Notes under the pieces: model-generated
The model's database searches: none
Told to the model about the DNA's origin: nothing
Seen by the model: only the letters and a program-made list of their open reading frames with translations
Origin: Guyanagaster necrorhizus
Lineage: Eukaryota; Basidiomycota; Agaricomycetes; Agaricales; Physalacriaceae
DNA: 64,000 nt
NCBI RefSeq assembly: GCF_019112545.1
Contig: NW_025064889.1
Span: forward strand, 226,217-290,216
Direction of reading: 5' to 3'
Program-made: the position numbers and the translations under genes
Shown here: one piece after another, positions 24,004 through 36,695 of the stretch
Numbering within the stretch: the stretch's first letter is position 1
How the letters are laid out: every line of letters starts with the position of its first letter

Positions 24004-25202
24004 GGGCGCGAGGACTTTTGTCCTGAAAGTCCTGCCGAAACAGGAGATTGCCATCAATTTGTGATTACATATCTGTTTTGACATTTCTTGGGAACTTTTC
24101 TTTTTTCCAATTTAGAAACATACCATCCTCCCTCTTCGTATTTTACGTTCCCCGAATAATTTACCATGGTACCCAATGACAGAAGTCGCTGGATCTTCAC
24201 TGTTCTTGCCCATTTTTCTGCTCACCTTCTTTCTTGCATCCCACCCCCACTGGGTCCAGCTGAACGTCGTTTTCTCAACAGTAATTCTAACAGATCCATC
24301 GTTACGCTGGCCAAAGAGAAAAAAGATAGCGTTGATTAGCCAGCAAGGACGGCATATGTAAATGCGATATACGTCCGCCCCACTGCTATCTTTGTACACG
24401 AACAAACTCGTCTATTTGAATTGCACTATCGACAACGAGGACGGCACTGCTCGGTGTGGATGACTTTCCTGCTCCCTTAGAGACCCCATTCTACACGACA
24501 TACACTATACGTGACGTCCCGCAAACAGCAAAGGCCTAGTGCCAGGAGGGCCATTCGAAGGGTCTTTCACCGGTGTGGGTCTCTCGTCAATCGCAGGTTC
24601 GTTCTTAGGCTTCTACCCTTTAAGTCGCTCGACCGCCTAATCGTCATCCGGCTATGCTCCCAACGCCATCTGCACATGGCACACGCTTTCATTCACTTTC
24701 AACTTCACTTCCTTCAAACTGATTCAAGCTGGGGAACGGATCTTCATTTCTTACTTGATCAAAGATGAAATCCTGAAGCCCCCTATGACGCGTATCAAGG
24801 CCCTACAGGACGTTTATCCGCAAGTATACATCGTAGCTTCCCGAAGGAGTTCAAAGGCAATGACAGACGACGCGTTTCCCTACTTACCGCACTGGAGACT
24901 TGGCGATGGGATCGACCTGGATATATGGATCAAAGATCGAACCCTTCCTGATGATCATATTTATCAAGCGCAGTAGCTTGATCAATGGAACGAGAAGGTA
25001 TGTTTAATTTTGACCTTTGGCGCTACTATTGTGCTATGGTCTGCAAGGCGTATCGTGCACTCAAGAACGAGTTACAAGCGCATGAGGAGGCCGAGAAAAC
25101 AACAATGGATCAAATAAATAATCGGGTAACAACAATAGCAGTATGAACTGTGCTGCAGATAAGCAATGGTATAAGAATGTCCACAAACGAGTGGAGGAGT
25201 AT
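24004..25202. other. Stretch without a supported gene
   Basis: Short frames only, the longest a 97-codon minus-strand frame at 24112-24405. A 73-codon frame at 24755-24976 (+) has some coding look (MTRIKALQDVYPQVYIVASR) but I cannot connect it to anything. Confidence 0.35.
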
Positions 25203-26110
25203 CTAGTTGCGGCGGAAGCGCTGCCAAAATGGCTTCTTGGTCGACGACATGGGGTAGCTAGGGTAGGAAGAAGCACCAGATAGACGGTCCTTGCGACGGC
25301 CAAAGCATACCGTGCATCCTGCAAGGAGAAGCAAGATCAACGACACGAATGTGAGCCAGAACCCTAAAAATGTATTAACTCGGGGCGCTGTACATAACTT
25401 TAACAGCATCCGTACCTGGGCCAGTTTTCGTGGTGGGATCCAAGTCGGTAAGCTTGTCAACCTGGTGCTTGAGAAACGCATACAAGGCGATGTCACAGGC
25501 AAAGGCGATGAGAGTGAGCATGGCGGCGAGGAACGACATGAGCGAAGCAAACAAAGTGATGGTAACATGCTGGGAAAAGGACATCAGGAAAGCAATGAAT
25601 GTCACAACAGCCGCTGGCACATGAATATCAGGACTTGTTTATCCCAGAAACAGAGCCTTGATACTGACCAACGGGGTGGACGGCTAATCCTCGGGTCCAC
25701 GAGCTTCCAATATCAACCGTCTCTGTACCCGCTGAGTTCTGAATAAACAGAGTGTATCCATGTGAAGCGTCTCCGCAGGTGCGATCTCCATTAGTCTCGT
25801 AACTGCACGCCGCCCTATCAAACAACGGAAAAAATGAGTAATGTGGGAGATGCCACTTTTACGGAGAACGAGTACCAAATGCCAAGCTAAAACAACGAAA
25901 ATCAGCTCGCCTTGCCACAAGACAGTATTAAATATTAAGAGCACGTACTCGAATCTGATCAACTCCCTGACCGTCAACCTTTCCAGCGCTAACCGTGGTG
26001 CGAGCAATGTCGAGCCCAGTGAGGAAAGGCAGCGAGATGGACGTCAAAACGCTGAGAACGAGTGCACAAAAGAGGAATACAATTCCTGGGATACAGAACT
26101 TGCGACTCAT
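25203..26110 (-). CDS. SUR7/PalI (Rim9) family membrane protein
   Basis: ATG 26110 starts a short N-tail and TM1 (IPGIVFLFCALVLSVLTSIS). An extracellular loop follows with two cysteines (ACSYETNGDRTCGD), the usual PalI-type C...C loop. TM2-TM3 (VVTFIAFLMSF, FASLMSFLAAMLTLIAFACD) and TM4 (FWLTFVSLILLLLAGCTVCF) complete the four-helix plan. A basic tail ends in RRKDRLSGAS...FWQRFRRN at 25203. The 52-nt intron 25415-25364 before TM4 is clear. The intron between exons 1 and 2, about 25950-25820, is certain to exist, but its exact acceptor does not keep frame in my reading. Family members act in plasma-membrane eisosome organisation or in ambient pH sensing (PalI/Rim9); which applies here cannot be told. 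Confidence 0.82.
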
Positions 26111-29100
26111 GATGCGATTTGGTGAGACGGGGTATAGAGATGATGATGGTGGTTAGAAACTGAGGGGGGTTCAATTTCAAATTCGCCGTCCAATGATTCA
26201 CTAGGCTCCCACGCGTCGCGTTTTGCACAGCCACATCGTGGCGGTGTGATCAATGGAGCTGAAACAACCAGAAATGAAGAAAAACATTAATTGAACGTGT
26301 TGCAGACGCAAGATGCAGAGCAAAACAAAATACAAGCATGCGCTGTGTTGCCACGGTTTAAGTCCGTTACACTGATCTAGACTCCTTCTCCCCCACAAAA
26401 CCCGAGAGGCATCACGGCATCGACGTGGAACGTTCGCGTCCCGACGGGGAAGAAAGAGATACTGTATATATATCTTCATTCCAGTTCGATATGATATGGC
26501 TTATCGAAGATAAGACGCTAGGGGAGTACCGAAGAGCAGACAGCAGTCGTGGCAACTGAACAGATTACAATCAAAGGAGATATGCACAGGATGATGAGAC
26601 GAAGATGCTAACCCTCTTCGCTTTGGCTACCTACGAGGCATCCTTGAACGCCGCTGTAGCACTAGTGAACCAGTAGATAGCTGACAGACTCCGACTCAGA
26701 AGATGCGTACCTACAGTAAGATGCTGTTCGAGATTTCTCATTCGGTACCGGTCGCATCGAGTCTCGGATTAATCCAAGTTTCGAGGGAGGCTTTAGGACA
26801 GGTCATGTGTACAGCTATTAATCATTAGCTCCTTCTCCCGCGTCTAGTGACGACCAAAGGACGGCAAAAAGAGGAAGTCATCTCGAGCCCAGTTTGACAT
26901 CTCCAACTCCAGGTAAAGAACTGTGGCCTCGATAGGAGCAGGTACTTCCGCGATGCTTCGCCTCATTCAGGCATGGAAGATACGTAAATATGTTTGCCCC
27001 CGTCGTCAGCGACTACTTGGGTTGGTCAATGGACCAGTGGGGCCGTGGTAGTCCAGGTAAAGCCACAAGACCTCTAGAACAGACATGCGACCTATGCCAA
27101 GGACACGTGCAGTCATGGTGATTCGTTAATACGAGCTGAAATGGTCCGCTCTTGACTGATTATTGGCCCATTCCAGTCCGGAAAGGATGAAAGTTGAAAT
27201 CCAATATCAGTTCCCGTGAAGATTCATCCGAGTTTCGTGTTACCTCGCATTACGGAAGGAGGGTTGTCATTGTGAGCCGTCTCTAAGGAGAGAATGTGTA
27301 CTACTTTATCAGCCACGGGACAGACTCTAACCAGACGGAAGCCGGAGACTTGAAGTCAGCACACGTCCCGATGAGATTTGGCGACTATCGAGTTGACTGA
27401 AGATGGTCGGTCAAGGTGGAGAAGTCAAAATTTCAGACCAATCATGATGCTACGATTTGAAGGGCATTGGCCAGGACTGGCAAAAGAAAAAACGAAAATA
27501 TCCAGAACTGACTCCGGAAATCCTATTCTTGAGGGGGTGAATTTATGCTCTAGGTCCTTCCGCAATCGCGGTGATCATGGCCACTTCGGTAGAGGGTGCC
27601 TTCTCGTTCGAGATATGCTCACTGAACATGTTCATTGGTTGGTATTTTGGTATAAATCATGATAGGCACGGAAGCCTGTGACTGTCGACACCACTCGGGA
27701 AGGAGAAATTGCCGGCGGAAAAGGATGACCGAAAGGAAATTGTTGTGCGGATGTCGCGGTCGGGGCGCGGGTGCCAAGTTGTTCAGAATGCAAATCACTG
27801 AACTCGCATTAGTACCAGCATGATACTAAGGACAGAAGAGTGATACGAACCAGGGTAATATCCAGCAAAACACCCCTTCTCTTCCACGCCACTGCAAGAG
27901 TCGAATTTCAGCCAGCTAGATAAGACCGGTCAATCACAGCTCGTGACCTAGGTCCCAAGATTGTTTACGCGGGTCGTCTGAAGAAGCCTCTTTGGCAAGA
28001 ATCCTAGAGATAGAACGATATAGTATGAGTCTTCTTCACAACACCGCCATCCTTCTCTGCTTCGGATTCGATTCACAGCAAAACCAGGAGCAATAATGAG
28101 AACCAGCAAACCCATTCCGGCATATGCGAACGAGGGTATTTACTTTCTTTTTCCACGGGGGACTCGGAAAGAGGGGCACTGTACGCCCAGCTTTTGATAA
28201 ACCGTATCGTCAGTATGCAATCTCGGAACAGAAAGATCCTCAGTGCTGGACGGAGAGCTATTAAGTACCAGGCACATTCATGATACATCGTGATACCGAG
28301 CTAATTTAACTCGGCCAGGCCTGATTTGAGCGGCAAAGCCGAGAAGAAGGCAATGAGAATATAGAAAGGCGCAGCCTACCAAGGGACCGAGAGGCACCGA
28401 GAAATACAAGGACAAGGGGCGGCAATGACAAAGCAACTATACATCACTCAATCGCCATCCCCCGAGGTCCCGATTCGTATCTTCTGTGAGTACATCATTA
28501 CAATAATACTGGTATTGAAGTAAATGTTTCCTCAAAGCTCAAATTGAGACTTGAACTTTATTGCGCTGGCGAGTCTCATTTCATTTCTCGAGCTGCGCGT
28601 TCCACGGCCCAAGTCGACTCGATGGTCCAACTTGCCCAAGGCTTCGCAGACTAAGATCACCAATGTAGCTTCCTGATGCGGCGACGTTGGATTATTCATT
28701 CATCCTTTGGTTCCTCACTTTGCTTGGATAGACCACCATTCTCCCATTCAAGGAGAGCTGGGTCCCATATCAGTGATACAATTCTGCAGCACTAAAATAC
28801 AACTCTTCAACGGAGTCGAGTTCACATGGCCCTCTTCCCCGTTGGCACACGCGAACTTCGTCCGTGTTGTCCCCGATGTCCGACGTGCTCAGCCAAGTCG
28901 TCCGTGTTTTCCTTGTTATTTCACGGACACCTAGCCAATGTTGTTCACGTCAACAATCCAAGCCTAACTGGTTTGCGGCACTTGATCGGTGTACGCATAC
29001 ATTTTTCGAGCTCACGGTGGCGGTCCGCTGTTCGGTTGTTTTTTTTTCTCAGGCGGTCTTCCTAATCAATGGGCCAACCGGGATTCGGCATCAGCTGTGC

Positions 29101-29206
29101 AGTCCGAAGATCGCTAAATTGGAGCATAGATATCTGTCTACACCCGCAGGTTTCCACCGGTCTGTCGTCTCGCCCATTCCCTCACCTCAGGGTCCTTTCC
29201 AGACCA
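26111..29206. other. Three-kilobase stretch with no supported gene
   Basis: Only short frames, mostly below 95 codons, none with a recognisable motif or matching splice partners. The frames at 28826-29335 (+) lie just upstream of the DUF6534 gene and probably are its leader and promoter. Confidence 0.5.
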
Positions 29207-31107
29207 ATGTCCCAGGCTCCCAATAGTCCATCCGTTGTATCTGATAATGCTCGAACGTATGTACTTCAGTCGCTGTTCGTGGCGTTCTTACTTACTGTCT
29301 GCAGTACTGGTCCCTTGGTATGGACGTCCACGTAGCGAAAGACAGACGCGAAATTTGACCTTTTTGTCTGCCAGTTCATAGGATATACATTTAATTGGGC
29401 TTTATACGGTGCACTGTGTGTTCAGACCTGTGAGTGCACTAGTATTCCCAACACCGCCCATCTCATCTACTCTTCGGCGGCAGATATCTACTACGTTTCT
29501 TTTCCTAAGGATCCAATCCTATCGAAATTCCTGATATACCTTCTCCTGGCTTTGGAGACGCTGCAAACTGTCCTCTTCACTGTGGATTTATTTGATATAT
29601 TTGCAACGAGTTATGGACAAATTGACGTGCTCAACAACGTCCACTGTTTATGGTTCTCTGTCCCGATAATGACAGGACTTAGTGCGTCCTTTACTTTGAA
29701 TTAGAAGTGAAAACTTATGAAAGTTTCGTAGTTGGCGGCATTGTACAGCTGTTTTACTGCTACCGGATATCAATTTTAAGCAGATCTCGTGTGCTTGCGG
29801 CTTCTATAGGAGCGGTGTGGACATTTATCTCGCCTAAGAGAAACATCTAATTACAGTACCCAGATTTCCCTGGCCCAATTTGTGGCCGCGGTAATTGAAG
29901 GGCATCTACAATATACATACGGTCTCTACTCTAAACAATCTAGACAGAATTCCTTGGTACCATGCCTAGTAAGTGCGGTCATCGCAATATTGGCGCTAAT
30001 TTGATATCTTACCTCAAGGTTTGGCTTGCTGGGAGTGCTTTATGCGACATCATTATCGCGACTATTCAGACATACTACGTAAGTGGTCCCTCCAACTCTA
30101 TTCCTAGATACGTGAACGTACCTCGCTAGCTCATCAAAATTGACGCATCGTACAAAGCGACTCGTAATATGATAACAAGACTTGTACGTATCACCATCGA
30201 AACTGGTGTTCTAACAGGTTTGCGCGAGTAATCTATCCTCGTCTTCCGTCATTTCATCCGTAATCTATTCAGCGGCGGCCGCGACAGTTGTTGCACTCTT
30301 CCTTGTGACAGACACGCGAATGTACAATACTGCGCCGGCATTCTGTCTTGGGAAGTTGTATACCAATGCTTTGCTCATGGTATTCAATAGCCGCGCTCGG
30401 TATCAATCACGACGTGATCAAGCTACCAACGCTGGTATGTTTTTCGCGAGGAACCCCGACGTAGGAGGGGATACCAGCTTTTCCTCGCCCGAACAACTAG
30501 ACACGTACAACAGCACTTTCACCCTGGACCGTCCAATCAGTCCAGCACAGGTATGCGATTTTACACGAGGGAAGAGTTCAATCGAAACTTACATTTTTAG
30601 AAGATTCAGCAGGACGCTCAACCGAGCCCTTCACCACAAAAGTTTGATATCCCACCTATCAAATCTCGTTCATTGAGCAGCAGTACATCCCAGCCGAGTC
30701 CTCTCAAAGAGCACTTTGATATCAGGTCTACCCGTCATTATACTCTGAGACGGTCCAAGGAGACTATGTGCACATTCGATAGCAGCTTGGAGAGCTTTAG
30801 CTTTCCTCCAGGAGTGTCTAGGGAACGTTCGCGCGATCGTCCGAATACAACAGATAGTTGTTCTCCGTTGATTGCTAGAAACGAGAGGCCCTTCTTTGGG
30901 CCAGGCTCGTCCGAGGGTGGATGTGCCGGGACTTCGGAAAGCTCGAGTCCAAAGGCGGACGCGTTTACGATTTCCCCGCCAAGGAAGCCGAACGTCTCTT
31001 ATCGTGGCTTGGCTGAGCGTCCCCGGACACGTTTTCCGAGGACGTCGAGCCTTTCTCCACAAGATTCCCCAATACTGCAATATATGGACATTCCCCATGC
31101 TATATGA
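29207..31107 (+). CDS. DUF6534 seven-helix membrane protein
   Basis: ATG 29207 gives a 50-nt first exon (ending SDNAR-T), then a 13-nt micro-exon (29305-29317, TGPL). Exon 3, from 29375, gives FIGYTFNWALYGALCVQ. This rebuilds the family's TM1 (GPLFIGYTFNWALYG), followed by the YIYYVSFPKD turn. Later exons give LLALETLQTVLFTVDLF, GGIVQLFYCYRI, WLAGSALCDIIIATIQTYY and an exon ending at 30554 (VALFLVTDTRMYNTAP, NALLMVFNSRARYQSRRD). That is the standard DUF6534 pattern of basidiomycete GPCR-like proteins. An intron near 30552-30600 leads to a long Ser/Pro/Arg-rich cytoplasmic tail (about 170 residues) ending at 31107. Ligand and role unknown. Confidence 0.88.
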
Positions 31108-31394
31108 GATGAGATATGGTGCGTTTTTTTCTGTAGTATGATTTGATATATTTTTTTCATTTTTTGAGATCAACAGTATTTTATGCGATATAGGGTGAAA
31201 TGTATCCATTCATTTCCTATTATATTTGTATCTATTACTACCAACCTTTCCTACTTGACATCCATAATCTAGCAACTCCCATCTACTCACATAAATGCTA
31301 CACAAAATAAGCATTTCCTATTTGTTTTCTGCAATCCAAAGACCGCCAAATGGAAGTCCTCGCAAGTAAACAGCAAAGAAAAAGGAAATCCCCC

Positions 31395-31576
31395 GACGAC
31401 GCAAGCCAGTACTGCAGTAGCAAGGTAATCATGCCTCCGTGTTGCAAGCAGAGCACGGAGGACAAGGGCGGCAAAAATTAGATAACCAATACGGGAGGCG
31501 GTGCCTCCGTAATAGTGGTTAAACTATTAAGAACAGATACTACACTTGATCTAAGCCAAAAGGCCAGAGTGGTAAG
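31395..31576 (-). ncRNA. U2 spliceosomal snRNA, copy 1
   Basis: Read on the minus strand, the 5' part has CTCTGGCCTTTTGGCTTAG, then ATCAAGTGTAGTATCTGTTC, the most conserved stretch of U2. It contains the GTAGTA branch-point recognition element. A stem IIa-like hairpin follows (TAATAGT...ACTATTA), then a candidate Sm site AATTTTTG. Next is a perfect hairpin CCTCCGTG...CACGGAGG and the CTACTGCAGTACTGG loop of stem IV. The RNA pairs with intron branch points in the spliceosome. Ends are estimated from comparison with known U2 layout and with copy 2. Conserved sequence continues about 80 nt past the estimated 3' end. Confidence 0.93.
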
Positions 31577-31597
31577 GTTATCAGATCTTGGGGTGCG

Positions 31598-31606
31598 CTA
31601 TTTGTA
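31598..31606 (-). promoter_or_regulatory. TATA-like box of U2 copy 1
   Basis: TACAAATAG on the minus strand lies about 22-30 bases upstream of the estimated U2 5' end. The second U2 gene has TACATAAGG at the same distance, within a longer conserved upstream block. Confidence 0.55.
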
Positions 31607-31609
31607 CTT

Positions 31610-34201
31610 CCGAATTTTCGACGCACAGACCATGTCCGTTCTTGGACGTCGGGCCGACTCAGCCCAACGTCCTTACACGTACACTGCTACATTCCAAAGC
31701 TGGAAAATATATCTATGGCCGTGAATGTCCTCCGATGCATGATAGGGATTGCGACACCCCAGTTTCAGAATTTCTTTTGCCGGGGAGCGCATCAACACGC
31801 GCTGGCAATTACTCAATTGTGTCATGCCTGGACGTCTGGAGCATCTTTGTTCTCTTCTTGTGTCTTGCTCGGAAGATATTCCAACGCCACAAGTGGTCCT
31901 AAGAATTACGGCTCTGTGCAGAGGTTCTTCAATAGACTGAAAGGCCGCACTATGGTAATAAATTGGGCATCGAGAGAGGCATGTGAGTGATGTTTTCTTG
32001 GGCTAATGTATAGCCTTTCTCATAGTTCTGGAAGGAATGCACCTGTTCTTTAGTAATATTCTAGTATTCGTTCCCAACAAATAAAGCCTCAAAGAACAAC
32101 GCCTCACCACGTAACTTCACGCGCATGCCTTTGGTCCCAGCTTCTGTAAAGCGGCCCTTGCTTTTAGGTCTGTGGCGCATCTGCCAAGTTTCCGACCACG
32201 TACCGCATGACCAAACCTCTCGATAAGTGCTCTTCTGTCTCCGTGACCCACTCTATTTTCCTCATGTGGCCTACCTCTCTTGGCATCAACGCAGTTAAGC
32301 GTCTTTCATGCTTCGCATTCCGATAGATTTTCAGGAGAAAGTCCTTTGCCAGGCACACAGCTGGCGCTGGCTTATTCCGGAACTCAACCCAGCCTTATTC
32401 GCCAGAGTTGGACCCATTCCGAAGGCTGGATACGCCGACAAAGTAAACGTAACACCGTGGGGCTCAGAACAGGAGAACCATGGTCATACATCTATGAGGC
32501 GATACGGACATACTCTTTCGTGTACTAAGCAGCTACCTGTGACGGTCGAATCTCGAGTGTTGCCCCAGATGAAATTCTGTGTTCTGTGGACCACCCTCAG
32601 GCGACGCACTGACATAGATTCTCCAAGGCTTGGACGTCTGCGGTATTATCCAAAGGTTCTAATGCCGTATGTCCCTGTTCCTGTTCTTTGTCAGGACAGC
32701 TTGGAATTCTCCCGACATAGGTTTGAAATTTTCTGAGTTTCTAGATAAACATGTGACCGACGTTACGATATTGTCGGGGCACGCACGCCTGCTCAAGCAA
32801 AACTTCTTTTGTCTTTCTTTACTTCGATGCAGAAAACAGTACAGTTCTGTGTTGAAGCTGACTGCAGGAAAGATCGGCGTTTCTTACGATGGAAGAAAAT
32901 TTATTTTTGCCTTTTTCCTGCACTGACAGTTATTCGCATTCGCCCCGCCGCTGATTTTCTTTTCTGCCACCAAGATTCTTTTTGATTGTACCCTACTTCG
33001 GTGATTCTCTTGAATTTTGTATGTTCGAAGTCAAGTTGCCCTGGGGGGATAGAAGTATCTCTCAGTCGCAATCGTCCAGCCGCATTGACAGGATTCGTCT
33101 GACTCGGCGCAAGGTCGTCTCTCTTCCTCAAATCTGACTCTGCTAAGTCATGCGGGCACCTTTCAAGTCCATAATCTACGATTGTCTCGCGGGGGGAAGT
33201 ATTTTAACAACTCACATCCAGAGAGAGCTTCCTTTTGGTTCGGCTTGGAACTGAGTCCTTTGTGGTCATTAATCCCAAATTAATCCTGAAAAATTCCCAG
33301 TTATTGTGAGCTCGCGAAGTCGGTCGTATGTGGCACGTGATGTATCGGCCTCCACGGCCATGTTGCGGTATGTTCATGTTCAAGCGAAAGTCATGTTCAC
33401 CACGGCAACCCCTGCCTTCGTTTCCAGCCTTCCCTTGTTCTGCTTATAGTTGGCTAGCAACATGACGTCTAGTAACTGTTGCTGTCGATTTCCCCTGCAA
33501 CCCCCGAAAACAAGTTAATTGTTTGGTATCATCAACGGTGACAGTGCATCATTGAGGAAATAGTCCAAGTTCTCCATCCACTGATTCTTAGGCCTTTGAT
33601 CAAGGATGTAGTTTGCAACTCAACAATAGCACATTTCCCAGCAGCGAACTATAAAATCACTGGCTGATGAAAGAGTCAGGCTCCTGGTGATCTCCTACTC
33701 CCCACATTTGCGATTTACTATGCCTTCTGGCTACTGGTCTGCAATCAAGGCGGTTTGAACTAACTAAATAGCATCAGTAAGTTTAGTCCTTCGACCTATC
33801 TTTGTGGCCCAATTGTGCCGTTAACTGAGGGATGTTACGCATTACAGGATAAGGACGAGTCTGTCTTGAGGCACTATTCTTGACAATCTCGTGATACACG
33901 GCGCTTTTATGTGTCCGTTTGTTAAAATTTGTTAGATAACGTTCCGTCGCGTGACTGCCGAGCTCAAGAGATGGTTATCAATCAATGGCGTTTAGTGGGC
34001 ACTCCTCATACCCAACATCTTCGCAGCGTATGCCTTTCCACGCCCATCACTGATACAACAACAGTACGTACCGCTTTCTGGAATAGCATTGCCTTACTAA
34101 CTTCAATAGGACGTTCGATGCCATCCTACCATCTAGTCCCATGTTCGCAATGCAATCCATGGCTCTGCGTTCCAAGAAGCTCTAGTAGTTGACCATCGTT
34201 T
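31610..34201. other. Stretch with no supported gene
   Basis: Overlapping frames of 60-142 codons occur at 31515-32926 (+) and 32901-33131 (-). None shows a domain or consistent splice partners. The last few hundred bases should include the 5' exon and promoter of the F-box-like gene at 34202, which I could not resolve. Confidence 0.4.
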
Positions 34202-35516
34202 TTGATTCCCCAGCGGCCAGACCTCCCTGCAGAACTGATACATCGCATCATCAGAGAGAACAGAGGCGATTTCGCTACGCTTCGATCGTGCGCTTTGGTG
34301 TGCCGATCTTGGGCCCCTGTTGCGCAGAGCTACCTCTATGAAACTCTACAACTCATCATCAAAGTTTCCCCACTATCTCGATTCTCTGCCGTACCCCGCA
34401 TCACTCGTATCATCCCAGATGTCGGCTCCTTGCGTCGAATCAGGTCATCCCAGCATCTCCCTGCATTCATCAAGACAGTTTCATTAGATATACGTCCATC
34501 GAAGACTCTTTGGCCCGGCTTTTTGGGATCGTCGAGGGCCGATTTCCATCTTTCCGAGTTCTTTCTCACTCTCCCTAACGTGAAGCATTTCATTTACATC
34601 AACGCCATTCCCCAAACGCCCTTCTTCAAGGTCCTCTCGGCTCCTACGATCATCTTGACTTCTCGCAAGCTCGTCTCTATCTCAGTTCCAACCGCCCCAT
34701 TCGAGGACTTGTCCATCTTATTGCTCCATGCAACCAACAGTCCAAAATTGTGTATAGGAAGCATCACCGCGACTACTCCTGGAGACGGGCTCCGGGATCT
34801 TCACCGATTAACGTTCCGATCTCTAGTTGTGTACGGTACCTACATGCCTTTAGCGGAAGCTGGTTCCCCTCTACGTTCACTTCTCAACTTTGAGAAGCTG
34901 ACGCAACTTCAGATCGCATTTCGAAAGACAACGACTTTTTTTGAAGACAGTGGTGCTATAACCACTGCCGAGTCGCTGATCCGACGGTTCAAGAAGACGC
35001 TGCAGACTCTTACCTTAAATACGTATCTCTATGGTCAGGATTATCTTCAGCTCACTAATCAGTCCTTTTAACACAGTAATTGCAGCGCCTCTGTTAACAC
35101 TTATTGATGCTAAAAGGGTCCGTCGTCTGAAATTCGAACTGTACTCGATGAAATGGGAATCGTGGTTGAGAAATTGGCTCAAATGGCTAATCGACTCATT
35201 TTCACTTTCGGACCTGCTCGAAATCATCGAGCTCGAAGAATGCACGTTCACTTTGACCGGATTCTGGCACACTAGCGACCTTTATAGGTACGCCGCACTT
35301 TGGTGCCAATTGGATTCAGTTCTGGCTTCGCGCTGTCGTATTCAGCGGCTGGTGGTACAACTTCAGCCCGTCTATCCAGGGTTACCGTCGCCATCTGTCA
35401 AACTCGTTGCAGCATTATTTCCCTTTGTGCGATCCTCTGCTAGTCTGGTCGTAGAAAAATTAGGTCTACCGACGGTCTTGGATTTGACAGAACTTTCCTT
35501 GTTGGATATGTGATGG
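34202..35516 (+). CDS. F-box-like protein (5' exon unresolved)
   Basis: An acceptor CCCCAG lies just before RPDLPAELIHRIIREN, so this is probably exon 2 and the ATG exon lies upstream. The frame gives the fungal F-box pattern LPAELIHRIIREN...LRSCALVCRSWAPVAQSYLYETL, then leucine-rich segments (LTLPNVKHFIYINAIP, LHRLTFRSLVVYG, LNFEKLTQLQIAF). A 43-nt intron, 35034-35076 (GTCAGG...CACAG), joins NTYLY to VIAAPLLTLID, and the last exon runs to 35516 (LTELSLLDM). F-box proteins recruit substrates to SCF ubiquitin ligases through Skp1. About 425 residues are visible. Expanded families of this kind are common in Agaricomycetes; the target is unknown. Confidence 0.75.
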
Positions 35517-36695
35517 TGATATGATCGCGCCTCAACCTTCTGGGTACACATGTAAGCTGCAATGTTTCCGCGCTGTCTAACTGTCGTCATTGATATGATC
35601 AAGCTTTAGAAGAAGCGCCGTTAAATATTTGTTCATCCGGTTAATCAAAAGACGTGGGCCCATCGCGGTAGAGAATCAAATTCCCCTTACCTTTGTCTCG
35701 GTGTCTGCCACTTCGGTTATAGTCCCGAATTCATATACATTTAAACATTTGACGACGGTTCGTTATACAGAATCGGTACCTTAATTTCAGGATCTCTGCC
35801 ATCATTCGTTTCTCCGCTTTACGATTGCATTATCACCACCTGTCGTCTTTTCATGGTCAGTAATCCCGAGGCTAAAAATGCACGATTTGCTCACTCTAGC
35901 AGTTCAATAGTATACTTATCCGCTGTGCTGGATATTCCGAGTCAAGAGAGCTTGATGTTCCAAAGACAGTACTCAAGTGCGACTCGTCTAAATGCTTTCA
36001 CGCCCGCTTCGCCAAAATCCGATGAAGGGTCGTTCCGCCATTAGCGTAGTCCGGACATCTGATGGTCGGGAGATCTTGTCAGTGGGGTGTTATACGTGAC
36101 CGTCATAATTTCGTACACACATCACTTGCGCTGCCTAAGTACGCCACGGTCCCAATCGTACAGCACTTTTCGGGGCCTCACGGATCCGAGTCTTCCCTCC
36201 AAGACCTTTCTGCAAGCCCCGAAATTTGCGGGCGCATTTCGGCGGATGCTTCTGGTCCCGCGAACGTGGCTTATGTTGCGCTGTCTCCCGTCATGCGCCA
36301 CAGCTCATCCTAATATCGATAAGGCAACTGGGGTCGAGCTATCGTAAGGACGCTAGGGCCTCTCTACCTACTCAGCCCGGTAATTCAGCCTCGTGTCTTC
36401 TCTTGGATTCCTTTTCACAGCCTCGAGTACAGCCCTTAGCAACAGCGTCGCATGTGATACTTGCAAAGCTATTCCTGAACGCGTCTTCCCACATTGTGTG
36501 GAGATGTGATTTGCTGCCGCCACTCTGGGTCATCTATACTTTGGCCCATTCCTTCTTTCTCTCGCGAGCTGCACGTCTCTCATAGGTATGTAGACCGCTT
36601 GAATCGCATTGTCCTCCACTGACACGCTGTGTGTACATCACAGCACCTCTGTCCATTGGATCTCTGCTCTATATTTTCCTTTGTACTTTATCAGT
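35517..36695. other. Intergenic stretch, no supported gene
   Basis: Frames up to 119 codons (36226-36585, +) without motif or splice partners. The end includes the promoter of the gene at 36696. Confidence 0.45.

Noticed and set aside
25291..25746. 151-codon plus-strand frame at the PalI locus
   Set aside because: Antisense to the four-helix membrane protein; charged low-quality sequence without a motif.
30670..31209. 179-codon minus-strand frame opposite the DUF6534 tail
   Set aside because: Lies antisense to a coding exon with family-consistent helices upstream; no domain of its own.
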